From the NCBI GenBank assembly GCA_938002665.1, contig CALLAE010000040.1, positions 47,157-111,156 of the forward strand: a stretch of DNA of 64,000 nt, written 5' to 3'. The first letter of the stretch is position 1. The number at the start of each line of letters is the position of its first letter. This DNA comes from an uncultured Saprospiraceae bacterium. GTDB lineage: Bacteria; Bacteroidota; Bacteroidia; Chitinophagales; Saprospiraceae. Below the pieces are notes generated by a model. That model had not been told where the DNA came from. It did no database searches and was given only the letters and a program-made list of their open reading frames with translations. A program made the position numbers and the translations under genes. Shown here one piece after another: positions 1-8,796 of the stretch.

Positions 1-1
1 C

Positions 2-313
2 AAAAGATACTATGGACTAGAAGTTATCAATGCAGCTAAGGGACATTATCTGATAGACGAATACAACAGTATCAAACTAGACGCCTATCTAAGAGGCAAT
101 CATTTCATTTCTAGATTTGAGGTGAGTAATAATGATCTGATCTTTCATTATGAAAAGAACGCCTCAGGAATAAACATCAGTGTCTATGCCTCTAGCGCAA
201 CACCAATTTCTGAAACCGGAGGAGAAATTATCGCGTCAGATACGATCCCCTCTGTCAGTGCCTTTCCGATGTATGGCTATCAGAAAGCGCTCCTCAAAAA
301 AGTAGAGCGCTGA
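2..313 (+). CDS. Unrecognised protein, C-terminal part only (5' end outside window)
   Basis: The reading frame is open from base 2 without a stop up to TGA at 311-313, giving the last 103 residues of a longer protein. A GTG at 122 lies inside this frame but is not needed as a start, because the 40 codons before it are also open. The fragment has no membrane segment and no cysteines, and I do not recognise a family. Its stop overlaps the ATG of the next gene by one base (TGATG), so the two are probably co-transcribed and translationally coupled. Confidence 0.7.
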   Translation, partial: KRYYGLEVINAAKGHYLIDEYNSIKLDAYLRGNHFISRFEVSNNDLIFHYEKNASGINISVYASSATPISETGGEIIASDTIPSVSAFPMYGYQKALLKKVER

Positions 314-663
314 TGCCTAAAATAAAGTGTAGTGAATGCAGCCAGCCTCTAACCTGCCTCTCAAGTGGAGACTGCTGGTGCAATAGTTATCCCAAACTCA
401 TGGACCTCGATGATGCAAAGACCTGCCTCTGTGCTAAGTGTCTGGAACTAGCCTTAGCAAAGAAGATCCTAGATAATAACAAACAGCTTTCATCAGAGCA
501 GATGAAAGAAGTGGGAGCCCTGGGAGAACCTGAGCAACTAATACAAGATCTACATTATACTATGGAAATAGTCAAAGGAAAAAGGCTCATGATGCTCAGC
601 AAGTGGTACTTATTGCGTAGAGGCTATTGCTGTGATAATGGCTGTCGTAATTGTCCTTATTAG
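313..663 (+). CDS. Cys-rich CWC domain fused to DUF5522-like domain, small protein
   Basis: This 116-residue soluble protein appears to join two small cysteine-rich families. Residues 5-45 carry a CxxC pair, the CWC triplet and a later CLCAKC motif, as in the Cys_rich_CWC family. The last 20 residues (Y-LLRRGYCCDNGCRNCPY) match the C-terminal signature of DUF5522. Twelve or more cysteines suggest zinc or other metal binding, but no reaction is known for either family. The start overlaps the stop of the upstream gene by one base. It runs convergent to the next gene, with only six bases between the stops. Family assignment is from motif memory; the function is unknown. Confidence 0.75.
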   Translation: MPKIKCSECSQPLTCLSSGDCWCNSYPKLMDLDDAKTCLCAKCLELALAKKILDNNKQLSSEQMKEVGALGEPEQLIQDLHYTMEIVKGKRLMMLSKWYLLRRGYCCDNGCRNCPY

Positions 664-669
664 AAATCA

Positions 670-1134
670 CTAGCGCTGCGGCTTATCAGACACCTTCATA
701 TCTATATATGCTGTCATAACTTCCACATCTGCAGAATTTCTGACAGACACAAAACAGATTTGATTACCGATTGTATCCCATTCTGGTTCACCTAGATCAC
801 AAACGGCTGTTAGATTGGTCTCAGCTTTTTTGAGATAAGCTACTTTCATTCCCACAGGTATCCATCTGCGATGCTTAGGAATAGAAGCTTCCATACATAT
901 ACCAGCTGCAAATTCACACAGATTACACATGGCGATGGCATGTACCGTTTTCAGATGATTATGTACAGAAGGTCTTTTTCTCATAGTGACCTTAATGTAG
1001 TTTTTGCTGATATCCTGGACTACAGGCTTAATAGTCGTAAAGTAAGGAGCCATTCTAGCGACAGCAGTTGAGAATAGATACTTTCCGAAAGGTAAGTATG
1101 CTAATTTCTTGTGTAAACTTAAGACTCTATTCAT
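670..1134 (-). CDS. DUF4442 / hotdog-fold thioesterase-like protein
   Basis: This 154-residue protein resembles DUF4442 hotdog-fold proteins, which are related to acyl-CoA thioesterases such as the C-terminal domain of YiiD. The central stretch with N-H-L-K-T-V-H-A-I-A-M-C-N-L-C-E (around residues 58-74) matches the region that forms the central hotdog helix and substrate cleft, and a strand-rich C-terminal half follows. There is no signal peptide, so it is probably cytoplasmic. The substrate is not evident. It is a single gene on the minus strand, convergent with the CWC/DUF5522 gene and divergent from cysQ. Confidence 0.72.
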   Translation of the reverse strand: MNRVLSLHKKLAYLPFGKYLFSTAVARMAPYFTTIKPVVQDISKNYIKVTMRKRPSVHNHLKTVHAIAMCNLCEFAAGICMEASIPKHRRWIPVGMKVAYLKKAETNLTAVCDLGEPEWDTIGNQICFVSVRNSADVEVMTAYIDMKVSDKPQR

Positions 1135-1279
1135 ACGAATTATATGCTATTTCTAATGATAATAATGATTTCATTACAAGTCTTAAAGATATAGAATGCA
1201 CCTTAGACTAGTAGCCAATGATAAATGGATTCCCTGTAATAAATCGTAATATTGCCAGTAAAGAATTCTAACGAAAAAT

Positions 1280-2074
1280 ATGAAATACCAACACCTAGTT
1301 TCACTAATAAACCAAGTACTGCCTATCGCCAGAGCTGCTGGAGATAAAATAATGGAAGTCTATGAAGATGTAGATAATTTTAATGTAGAACAGAAAGACG
1401 ACAATTCTCCACTAACGCGAGCAGACAAGGAAGCCAACAAAATAATCTGTGATGGTCTAGAAAAATTATCTGTACGCTACCCTATTATCTCTGAAGAAAA
1501 TAAAGCAATACCTTATTCTGAAAGAAAAAACTTTGACTACTGCTGGATGGTAGATCCTCTGGATGGGACTAAGGAATTTATAAAAAGGAACGGAGAGTTT
1601 ACGGTTAATATCGCTCTTATCCACCAGGGCCATTCTGTTGCAGGTGTGGTATATGCACCAGTACTGGATGAAATGTATTATGCAATCAAAGGACAAGGAG
1701 CCCTTAAAGTCTCTACAGGAAAAACATCAGCACTTGCTTCCACCTATTATCACAGCAAAGAAAAGGCACTGTCCATAGTATGCTCACGGTCACATCTTAA
1801 TGAAGCTACCCAAGCTTTTATAGATGATTATGATGAGCCACTTAAAGTATCAAAAGGAAGCTCTCTGAAATTTTTGATTCTTGCAGCAGGCGGCGCACAA
1901 GTCTATCCAAGACTTGCCCCTACGATGGAATGGGATACTGCAGCGGCACATATCATCTTAGAAGAAGCAGGCGGCTCTATAGTCAAAGCAGAAAATGGGA
2001 AGCCACTGGAATACAATAAAGAAGACTTACTCAATCCACATTTCATAGCCACTGGTAACAGACTGGATGCTTAA
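1280..2074 (+). CDS. cysQ: 3'(2'),5'-bisphosphate nucleotidase CysQ
   Basis: CysQ dephosphorylates 3'-phosphoadenosine 5'-phosphate to AMP, clearing the by-product of sulfate assimilation and of 4'-phosphopantetheine transfer; it is a Mg2+-dependent inositol monophosphatase-fold enzyme. The family motifs are present: SEEN at residues 71-74, DPLDGTKEF at 92-100 (metal-binding Asp92 and Asp95), and EWDTAAAH near residue 215. The length of 264 residues is usual. ATG 1280 gives the normal N-terminus. The S9 peptidase gene follows 27 bases after the stop and could be co-transcribed. No other sulfate-assimilation genes are in view. Confidence 0.93.
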   Translation: MKYQHLVSLINQVLPIARAAGDKIMEVYEDVDNFNVEQKDDNSPLTRADKEANKIICDGLEKLSVRYPIISEENKAIPYSERKNFDYCWMVDPLDGTKEFIKRNGEFTVNIALIHQGHSVAGVVYAPVLDEMYYAIKGQGALKVSTGKTSALASTYYHSKEKALSIVCSRSHLNEATQAFIDDYDEPLKVSKGSSLKFLILAAGGAQVYPRLAPTMEWDTAAAHIILEEAGGSIVKAENGKPLEYNKEDLLNPHFIATGNRLDA

Positions 2075-2101
2075 TTGTTTCCTAGAACTAATCACTCTAC
2101 A

Positions 2102-4741
2102 ATGGTATACACGACTCCTATAATAGACAGAGAAATTCTCTTTGGAAATCCAGAAATATCCGGCGCACAGATCAGTCCTGATGGTCAGTTTATTTCTTTT
2201 ATCAAACCCTTAGCTGGCGTCAGAAATATCTGGGTGAAACCCATAGACGGTGCTTTCGAGAATGCAGTACCCGTGACTGATGATACTAATAGGCCTGTGA
2301 GTTCCTATTTCTGGAGTCGAGATAGCAAGTTTATTCTCTATGTACAAGACAAAGGTGGGGATGAAAATTTCCATCTGTATTCTTTAGATCCTAGAGAAGG
2401 CTTCTCCGGTTCTATTCCTAAAGCCACTGACCTCTCTGATTATGGAGATATCAGAGCTATGATATATTCGCTACCTAAAAAGAGACCTGACTACATCTAC
2501 GTCGGGATAAATGACAGAGACAAAGCTTGGCATGACTGTTATGAAATAGAGATAAAATCCGGTGCTCGTAAGCTCATCTACAAGAACGAAGAACAACTCA
2601 GCAGTTTTAGTTTTGATCTAGAAGCTGAGCTCAGACTTGCATCACGATCTACTTCTGATGGGGGTTCAGAAATACTCAAGAAAGAAGGCGATAAATTTAT
2701 TCCTATTCTATATGCTAATCTAGAAGAATCACTTAGTCCAATAAAATTTCATAAGGATGGGAGAATCTATTTTATCTCCAATGTAGGAGCGCCTGACCTA
2801 AGTGGTCTCTATCTCTATGATCTAGCGACTGAAGAGATGACCCTAGTAGAGTCTGATCCAGAACAACAAGTCGACTTAGCCAATGTCAGTTTCTCCAAAA
2901 TAACAGAAGAACTCATTGCCACCATCTATGTGGGTGACAAAAAAAGAATCTACTGGAAAGATGCAAAGCATGAGTCTGCTTACAAAGATCTCAAAAAAGA
3001 ATTTCCTGAAGCTGAAATAAGTGTGACGTCTATGACAAAGGACGAGACGAAATTCATCTTTTATGTCAATAGTGATACTGATCCTGGCAAAGCCTACCTT
3101 TTCTATAGAGATACTCAACTCATAGAATACCTCTATACACCGAGACCAGACTTACCCTCCACACATCTGGTGCCTATGCAACCAGTGCGCTACAAGTCAA
3201 AAGATGGTCTAGAAATTCCTGCTTACCTCACTGTACCCAAAGATAAGCCTAGTGATGGGCAAGTACCTGCTGTGATTTTCGTGCATGGAGGACCTTGGGC
3301 AAGAGATTACTGGGGCTATAATAGCTATGCACAATTCTATGCTAACAGAGGCTATGCCGTCCTACAAGTTAACTTTAGAGGATCCACTGGCTATGGCAAA
3401 AAATTCCTCAATGCCGCCATCAATGAGTGGGGCGAAAAAATGCAAGATGATCTAACTGCTGGGGCTGATTTTCTTATTAGAGAAGGCATAGCTGATCCAA
3501 AGAAGATAGCCATAGCTGGTGGTTCTTATGGGGGCTACGCTACCTTGGCTGGACTAACCTTTACACCTGAAGTATATGCAGCAGGAGTTTCTATAGTCGG
3601 CCCTTCTAATCTTTTTACGCTACTGGAAACCATCCCACCTTACTGGGAGTCTGCCAGAGTGATGTTCCATAAGCGGATGGGCGATCCCAATACGGAAGAA
3701 GGCAAAGCCCAACTCAGAAGACAATCCCCTTTCTTCCACGCTTCTAAGATCCAGGCGCCACTGATGGTCGCACAAGGAGATAACGACCCCCGCGTCAAAA
3801 CCAGTGAATCAGATCAGATCGTTATAGCGATGAGAGACTTAGGCCTACCCGTAAAGTATCTTAACTTCCCAGACGAAGGGCATGGCTTTGCTAATCCTGA
3901 TAACAATATGTCATTCATAGCAGCTATGGAGGCTTTTCTAGCGGAGCATTTGGGTGGCAGATGTCAAGAGGAAATCCCTGATAGGCTACAAAGCATTCTG
4001 GATAAGGTCACGGTGGACATCACTGCACTGACAATGCCTGCAGTAGTCACTAAAGAAATGCTGAGTGCAGAACTTCCGACCGTCAACAAGAGTGCCTTGC
4101 CTGGACATTTTATCTACAATCTGAGTTTCGATATGAGAGGGCAGGTGATGAGTTTTGAAGTGCATAGAAAGATAAGCAGAGAAGGAGCGCTTACTGTTAT
4201 ATCAGACCAAGCTGACTCTGCATCTGGTTCTATGAGAGACAAAAGCCAGGTAAAAGGAACTGCCTTTACTCCTATCAATAGGTATTTCGAACAAGGTCCA
4301 ATGCTCATAGAATACGACGTAGCAGATTATAAGATCAGTGGAAAAATGACTGTACAAGGAACTGAAAACAACATAGCATTAGACCCTGGTCACAGCTTTG
4401 TAATGGATGGACCTGCACTAGATACTTATCTTAGTTTATTGCCACTTACAGAGAGCTATGAGACAACCCTTAGAGTTCTAGATTCTACTAATCAGAAATT
4501 CCAGACCTATAGTTTTAAAGTAACTGCTGTAGAAAAAATACAAGCCCAAGAGTGCTACGCTTGCCTACTACAATCAATAGATGGAGATGAAAAATCTCAA
4601 AATCTATGGTTTACAAAAACAGAGGCTCCTATCATGATGAAGAAGACTTCTGTCATCAAGGAGATGGGTGGAGCTAAGCTGCATGTGGAATTTGTGCGGA
4701 TGGGAAGTGGGGAGCACATCAGCGAAGTGCCGCTAGCTTAG
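2102..4741 (+). CDS. S9 family prolyl-oligopeptidase-type peptidase with extra C-terminal DUF3108-like domain
   Basis: Residues 1 to about 340 form a beta-propeller of the dipeptidyl-/acylaminoacyl-peptidase type, followed by the alpha/beta-hydrolase domain at about 355-610. The catalytic triad is visible: Ser475 in GGSYGGYA, Asp562 in GDNDPRV and His594 in DEGHGF. Residues of about 660-879 form an additional beta-rich domain resembling DUF3108 (LolA/LolB-like fold), not usual for S9 peptidases. The open frame extends back to a TTG directly after the cysQ stop, but ATG 2102 gives the expected N-terminus. No signal peptide is seen, so a cytoplasmic location is the simplest reading, although DUF3108 proteins are normally periplasmic. 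The peptidase call is secure; the tail assignment is from pattern only. Confidence 0.9.
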   Translation: MVYTTPIIDREILFGNPEISGAQISPDGQFISFIKPLAGVRNIWVKPIDGAFENAVPVTDDTNRPVSSYFWSRDSKFILYVQDKGGDENFHLYSLDPREGFSGSIPKATDLSDYGDIRAMIYSLPKKRPDYIYVGINDRDKAWHDCYEIEIKSGARKLIYKNEEQLSSFSFDLEAELRLASRSTSDGGSEILKKEGDKFIPILYANLEESLSPIKFHKDGRIYFISNVGAPDLSGLYLYDLATEEMTLVESDPEQQVDLANVSFSKITEELIATIYVGDKKRIYWKDAKHESAYKDLKKEFPEAEISVTSMTKDETKFIFYVNSDTDPGKAYLFYRDTQLIEYLYTPRPDLPSTHLVPMQPVRYKSKDGLEIPAYLTVPKDKPSDGQVPAVIFVHGGPWARDYWGYNSYAQFYANRGYAVLQVNFRGSTGYGKKFLNAAINEWGEKMQDDLTAGADFLIREGIADPKKIAIAGGSYGGYATLAGLTFTPEVYAAGVSIVGPSNLFTLLETIPPYWESARVMFHKRMGDPNTEEGKAQLRRQSPFFHASKIQAPLMVAQGDNDPRVKTSESDQIVIAMRDLGLPVKYLNFPDEGHGFANPDNNMSFIAAMEAFLAEHLGGRCQEEIPDRLQSILDKVTVDITALTMPAVVTKEMLSAELPTVNKSALPGHFIYNLSFDMRGQVMSFEVHRKISREGALTVISDQADSASGSMRDKSQVKGTAFTPINRYFEQGPMLIEYDVADYKISGKMTVQGTENNIALDPGHSFVMDGPALDTYLSLLPLTESYETTLRVLDSTNQKFQTYSFKVTAVEKIQAQECYACLLQSIDGDEKSQNLWFTKTEAPIMMKKTSVIKEMGGAKLHVEFVRMGSGEHISEVPLA

Positions 4742-4867
4742 AGTTTCATATGTAGTTATTTTCTGCTATATTTAGATTCCATTCCACTTTTCATTAGTTA
4801 GGGTTAGCTCTGTTCTACCCTCTATCTCATTAGCCTTTTTATTTTCTGAATAATAAAATGAGAATTT

Positions 4868-6223
4868 ATGCGCAACACAATTTCAGTTTGCTTTCTTCTG
4901 TGTCTTTTTAATTGCCTAATTATTCATGCTCAGCAGGATTGTGAGGATGGGATGATATCTGAGGTGTATAACATCACTTTGTGTCCTGGAGAGTCTTACC
5001 TAGGATATGATTCTAGTGGTGTCTACTATGACACTATAGCTATTAGTCCTCATTGTGATTTGATCAGAACTTACTTTATTTCTGTATTCTCCTTAGCCCC
5101 GAAAACAATAGTAGGTATTGGCAATAACTTTTGTGATGAGATAACTCAAGACTCATTATTTCTGATTGCACCCTTCGATGCCGTAGGTGGATGCAACTAT
5201 ATACCTGAGATAAATTTGCCAAATTTTGATGGAATCCTTCTCATAGACACCATTTGCTTTGCTCAAAGTGATATGACTTTAGAGCCAGGTTTTTATTTTG
5301 ATCTTGATACTACCAATCCTAATTGTGATTCTTCTACTTTACTTATTGTGGTTCCAGTTCCTGAGAATACTTCAAGTTCCTATTCTATCTGTGCATTAGA
5401 AGATTTCCCAATGGCACTAATAGACACTACTGGGCAAGAAATAACTGACGTCGGCTTGTATGCTGTAGAAAGGACTACAGCGGCTGGCTGCTCTTATATA
5501 GAAGAAGTGGAAATTACATCAGCAATTGTTCCAGCAGATATAACTTTAGACACCACCATCTGCTCAGGCGCTTATCTATATGGACTCACTGAGACTGGGA
5601 CTTATACAGTGGAAAGAAAAGATATCAATGGATGCAGCTACGATATTTATCTAAATCTCACAGTACGACCTCCAGTACCAGATATTAGAACTAATGTGAC
5701 CATTTGTGAAAGTGACTTTGATGGTACCATACCTGAGCCCATAGAAAGGATAAACTCTAATGGCTGTCCATACTTAGAAATTTTAGATCTAACAATTCTA
5801 ATGGAATCTAACTCAATAATCACGGCCGAGATCTGCGATGGTGAAGAATTCAATGGTTATACCGTAACAGGCAACTACACAGATATTCTGATAGCTGCAA
5901 ATGGCTGCGATAGTATCATCACAACAGAGCTAACCGTGATCCCCCTTGCTGATTGTGATACTGCAGTAAAAGATACAGAACTTCCATATGAGTTCTCACT
6001 TACCCCTAACCCCTCTCATGGTACAATAAGAATAAGCAGCGTATCGCCAATAAACAATTCTGGCTACAAAATAGTAGACATGCTAGGAAAGACAGTAATG
6101 AGTGCACTCCATCTACCTGACAATAACACCATTGATATTTCCAGCCTATCGAATGGCACTTATCTCTTTACATTAAAAAGAGCGGGAGCCAGAGATCGTG
6201 CAAAAATGATAGTCAAATTGTAA
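4868..6223 (+). CDS. Secreted Cys-repeat protein with T9SS C-terminal sorting domain
   Basis: A signal peptide (residues 1-21, ending before QQD) is followed by about five degenerate repeats of 60-75 residues built around the pattern C-(x)n-G-Y-(x)n-NGC-(D/S/Y)-(x)n-L-x-V, for instance 'ICDGEEF' followed by 'NGCDSIITTELTV'. Such repeats are frequent in very large surface proteins of Saprospiria and Cytophagia; their role is unknown. The last 75 residues (starting SLTPNPSHG, ending GTYLFTLKRAG...MIVKL) form a type A T9SS sorting domain, so export across the outer membrane is expected. Length is 451 residues. A bidirectional terminator separates it from the convergent DUF1508 gene. Confidence 0.82.
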   Translation: MRNTISVCFLLCLFNCLIIHAQQDCEDGMISEVYNITLCPGESYLGYDSSGVYYDTIAISPHCDLIRTYFISVFSLAPKTIVGIGNNFCDEITQDSLFLIAPFDAVGGCNYIPEINLPNFDGILLIDTICFAQSDMTLEPGFYFDLDTTNPNCDSSTLLIVVPVPENTSSSYSICALEDFPMALIDTTGQEITDVGLYAVERTTAAGCSYIEEVEITSAIVPADITLDTTICSGAYLYGLTETGTYTVERKDINGCSYDIYLNLTVRPPVPDIRTNVTICESDFDGTIPEPIERINSNGCPYLEILDLTILMESNSIITAEICDGEEFNGYTVTGNYTDILIAANGCDSIITTELTVIPLADCDTAVKDTELPYEFSLTPNPSHGTIRISSVSPINNSGYKIVDMLGKTVMSALHLPDNNTIDISSLSNGTYLFTLKRAGARDRAKMIVKL

Positions 6224-6232
6224 AAACAAAAA

Positions 6233-6263
6233 AAGGGCTTTCAGCATGATGCCGAAAGCCCTT
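6233..6263. terminator. Bidirectional Rho-independent terminator between convergent genes
   Basis: Perfect 10-base arms AAGGGCTTTC (6233-6242) and GAAAGCCCTT (6254-6263) enclose an 11-base loop. A-rich sequence lies on the left and T-rich sequence on the right, so it can end both the T9SS gene at 6223 and the minus-strand gene ending at 6291. The T-run is better on the minus strand. Confidence 0.85.
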
Positions 6264-6290
6264 ATATTATTTTTTATAAAGCTATACTAC

Positions 6291-8444
6291 TTACTCGCAT
6301 TGCTGATAGAAGAAATGATTTCCACAAGTCTTCATGAAATGCAACTGACAAGTATTTGGACCAGTTATTCTAAAAGCTTCTAAGTCTTTAGCATCTACAG
6401 GATCTAACTTTCTATATACAGTCTGATGTGTTCTTTTAGTACCCATGTTACCTGATACCCCTCTAGGTACTCTCACTGATGACACTGAACTAGCACTTAC
6501 ATCCTTCCATCCATTCTCGAATCCTAACTGCTTGCTTATCCCATCTAGGAATCGTCTTTCGCTTGCAGACCCTTTATACTTAGCGTTTAACTTATTGTAG
6601 AATCCACTAGCATCTAGTGAGTGAGAATTACCATACTCTGGTGCTCTACCTAAGACTTTCAGTGTCTTTGGAGCAGGACCTGGAGGAATTCTGAAAACAG
6701 GATTAGTCAAGTCATCACAATTACACGTAGGCGCTGGTGGTGGCGGTGGCGGAGGTGGTGTTTTCTCTACAACCACTGGTGGCGGTGGCGGTGGTGGTGT
6801 GCCTCCACATCCTTTTAGTAAAAACCATAGTAATGGAATCAATAATAACAATAGCAGAGGCCAGAATTTCAAACAACCTCCTGCTGCTGCTTTTTCTGCT
6901 ACTGGAGCAGCAGCTGCTACAGGAACTACTTTAGGTGGAGGAGGAGGTGGTACGACTTTTTTAGGTGGAGGAGGTGGCGGCGTCTTTTTGACTGCTACCT
7001 TCTTCTCTACTTTCTTAGTTACAACTGGTGCCGCTGCTGCTGCTACTACCGGTGCTACCCAAGCCACAGTTTCCTGTACTTCCTTGGACATACATGATCT
7101 ACCTACTTCTCTACCAGTGCCATCTTTTAGGACATTGATGAAATACTTACCTTTTTTGATAGTAGAGTATCTCTTTTCATTTTCCATGTTAGCTATGCAA
7201 TGCTTGAGCTCATCAGCTCTTCCAGCTTCACTCGCAAAACCTTCACTTCTCAGCCTTACTGAGCCATCTTTCTTATAGACTGCAAAATAAAACTGTCCGT
7301 CATCACCTTTGAATGTGGCTATATTATTTTTAGCATCAGTGATCTTATGCCCTTTGTAGGCATCGCACTTTAGATAGTCATCTTCTTTGACTTTACTTTT
7401 GGTTTCTTTGAGTACATTTCGCTTTTCTCCTATGACTTTTCTACTCTTCTCTACTCCTTTACCCCTGCTTTTCTCTATACCTAAACTTCTACTTTTCTCT
7501 ACCGCCTTTCCTCTACTCTTCTCTACTCCAGCACTTCTGCTTTTCTCTCCAAGATCATTTCTAGTTTCTCCTATTACCTTTCTACTCTTTTCTCCCAGAT
7601 CATTTCTAGTCTCGCTGATAATTTTACCAGTAGCCAAACCACCTGCTGCACTAGCACCTTGGGCAACGCCTGATGGAGCAGAAGTACTCCCTGTTTTGTT
7701 CAGGCAACTCCTTCCAACCTCATTCCCGCTCTTATCTTTTAATACCATCATGAAATACTTGCCTTTTTCCAACATAGTATACATGCTGTCGTCATTATGA
7801 TACTTTAGTACACCTGACAACTCCTGGTCTCTATTTTTTGCAGTCTCAAAACCTTCACTTCTCAACTTTACACTGCCATCTACATTATATAAGGCGAAGT
7901 AGTATTGACCATTTTCATGCTTGAACATGGCCACATTATTCTTTTTATCATTTATAGTATGACCTTCATACTCCTTACAAGGAAGATAATCATCTTCTTT
8001 ATCCTCAGCTTTTAGGATATCTCCTCCAGCTGCGGACCCAACTGCAGCAGCAACTCTTGCTGTTCCAGCAGCAGATTTCCCAGACATAAATGCAGCTAGT
8101 GCAGCATCTGCATCGGCTTTTGTTTTATAAGCCCCAGATTTTGCAATTTCTTGGTGGTTCCCAGCTTTGAGACTTAAGAAAAAACGCTTCATCTGTTCTA
8201 CTACAGTCCATCTTTCAGTAAGTGTTTTGTTCTTATTGACAGACGTCATGCCATTGTCTCTGGCTTTCTCTGAACTGTAGCCTTCACTTCTCATGAAAAC
8301 TTTTCCTGCACTATCTAAAAGTGCAAAATAAAACTGCCCGTCATGCTTAAATGTCGAAAATCCCTTAAGAAAATCTGAAGCGGGGTGGCCTTCATACTTA
8401 GAGAGGCCCAAATAATCGTCCTCTTTAAAATTCTTATTGTCCAT
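6291..8444 (-). CDS. Triple DUF1508 (YegP-like) protein with basic repeats, Pro-rich hinges and one transmembrane segment
   Basis: This 717-residue protein has three DUF1508-type units, each opening with (K)EDDYL and containing a phrase like QFYFALLDSAGKVFMRSEGY: about 8-118, 150-248 and 353-455. Between units 2 and 3 lies a basic repeat stretch (274-350) of 'EKSR' spaced by short variable linkers. Then come Ala/Pro-rich segments (460-520), one strongly hydrophobic helix at about 527-545, a second poly-Pro stretch (549-572), and a C-terminal domain of about 130 residues with six cysteines and no family I recognise. No cleavable signal peptide is seen, so the DUF1508 units and the C-terminal domain should lie on opposite sides of the membrane. 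YegP family function is not established. Confidence 0.85.
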   Translation of the reverse strand: MDNKNFKEDDYLGLSKYEGHPASDFLKGFSTFKHDGQFYFALLDSAGKVFMRSEGYSSEKARDNGMTSVNKNKTLTERWTVVEQMKRFFLSLKAGNHQEIAKSGAYKTKADADAALAAFMSGKSAAGTARVAAAVGSAAGGDILKAEDKEDDYLPCKEYEGHTINDKKNNVAMFKHENGQYYFALYNVDGSVKLRSEGFETAKNRDQELSGVLKYHNDDSMYTMLEKGKYFMMVLKDKSGNEVGRSCLNKTGSTSAPSGVAQGASAAGGLATGKIISETRNDLGEKSRKVIGETRNDLGEKSRSAGVEKSRGKAVEKSRSLGIEKSRGKGVEKSRKVIGEKRNVLKETKSKVKEDDYLKCDAYKGHKITDAKNNIATFKGDDGQFYFAVYKKDGSVRLRSEGFASEAGRADELKHCIANMENEKRYSTIKKGKYFINVLKDGTGREVGRSCMSKEVQETVAWVAPVVAAAAAPVVTKKVEKKVAVKKTPPPPPPKKVVPPPPPPKVVPVAAAAPVAEKAAAGGCLKFWPLLLLLLIPLLWFLLKGCGGTPPPPPPPVVVEKTPPPPPPPPAPTCNCDDLTNPVFRIPPGPAPKTLKVLGRAPEYGNSHSLDASGFYNKLNAKYKGSASERRFLDGISKQLGFENGWKDVSASSVSSVRVPRGVSGNMGTKRTHQTVYRKLDPVDAKDLEAFRITGPNTCQLHFMKTCGNHFFYQQCE

Positions 8445-8796
8445 TGTAGTAGATAGTTAGATAGATATTAAAAAAAATTTAATATGTGCCATATAAGATA
8501 GCAAATTTTCAAAACAACTTATCAATTCAATGAATACTAAGTTGTTGAGAAGCTTATATATTAGTGACTAATCAAATATATATTGGTCACCTTTTTACTT
8601 TGTTCTTCTTGGGTTTTTAACCTTTCGTTTTCCTTTTTAATAAAAGGAGTCAGTTTTAATTCAGGTCGACATTCTAGGTGGTGTGAATATATTATTGAAG
8701 ACCAGCAATTACTGATCTATTCAGTATGAACATCAAATTTCATACCAATTTTTCACAACTAACTCTAAAAGTGTTGTTTATATATAATATAATAAT
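8445..8796. other. 352-base AT-rich intergenic stretch, no gene found
   Basis: The region lies upstream of the minus-strand DUF1508 gene and downstream of the DUF1684 gene. No open frame of note and no structured RNA is recognisable. A possible minus-strand -7 box TATATTTG (plus-strand CAAATATA at 8573-8580) sits about 130 bases upstream of the DUF1508 start, without a clear -33 TTG partner. I see nothing else. Confidence 0.5.

Noticed and set aside
6737..7800. Several open frames on the plus strand inside the DUF1508 gene
   Set aside because: They are complements of the low-complexity basic and Pro-rich repeats of the minus-strand gene, with biased residues and no start context.
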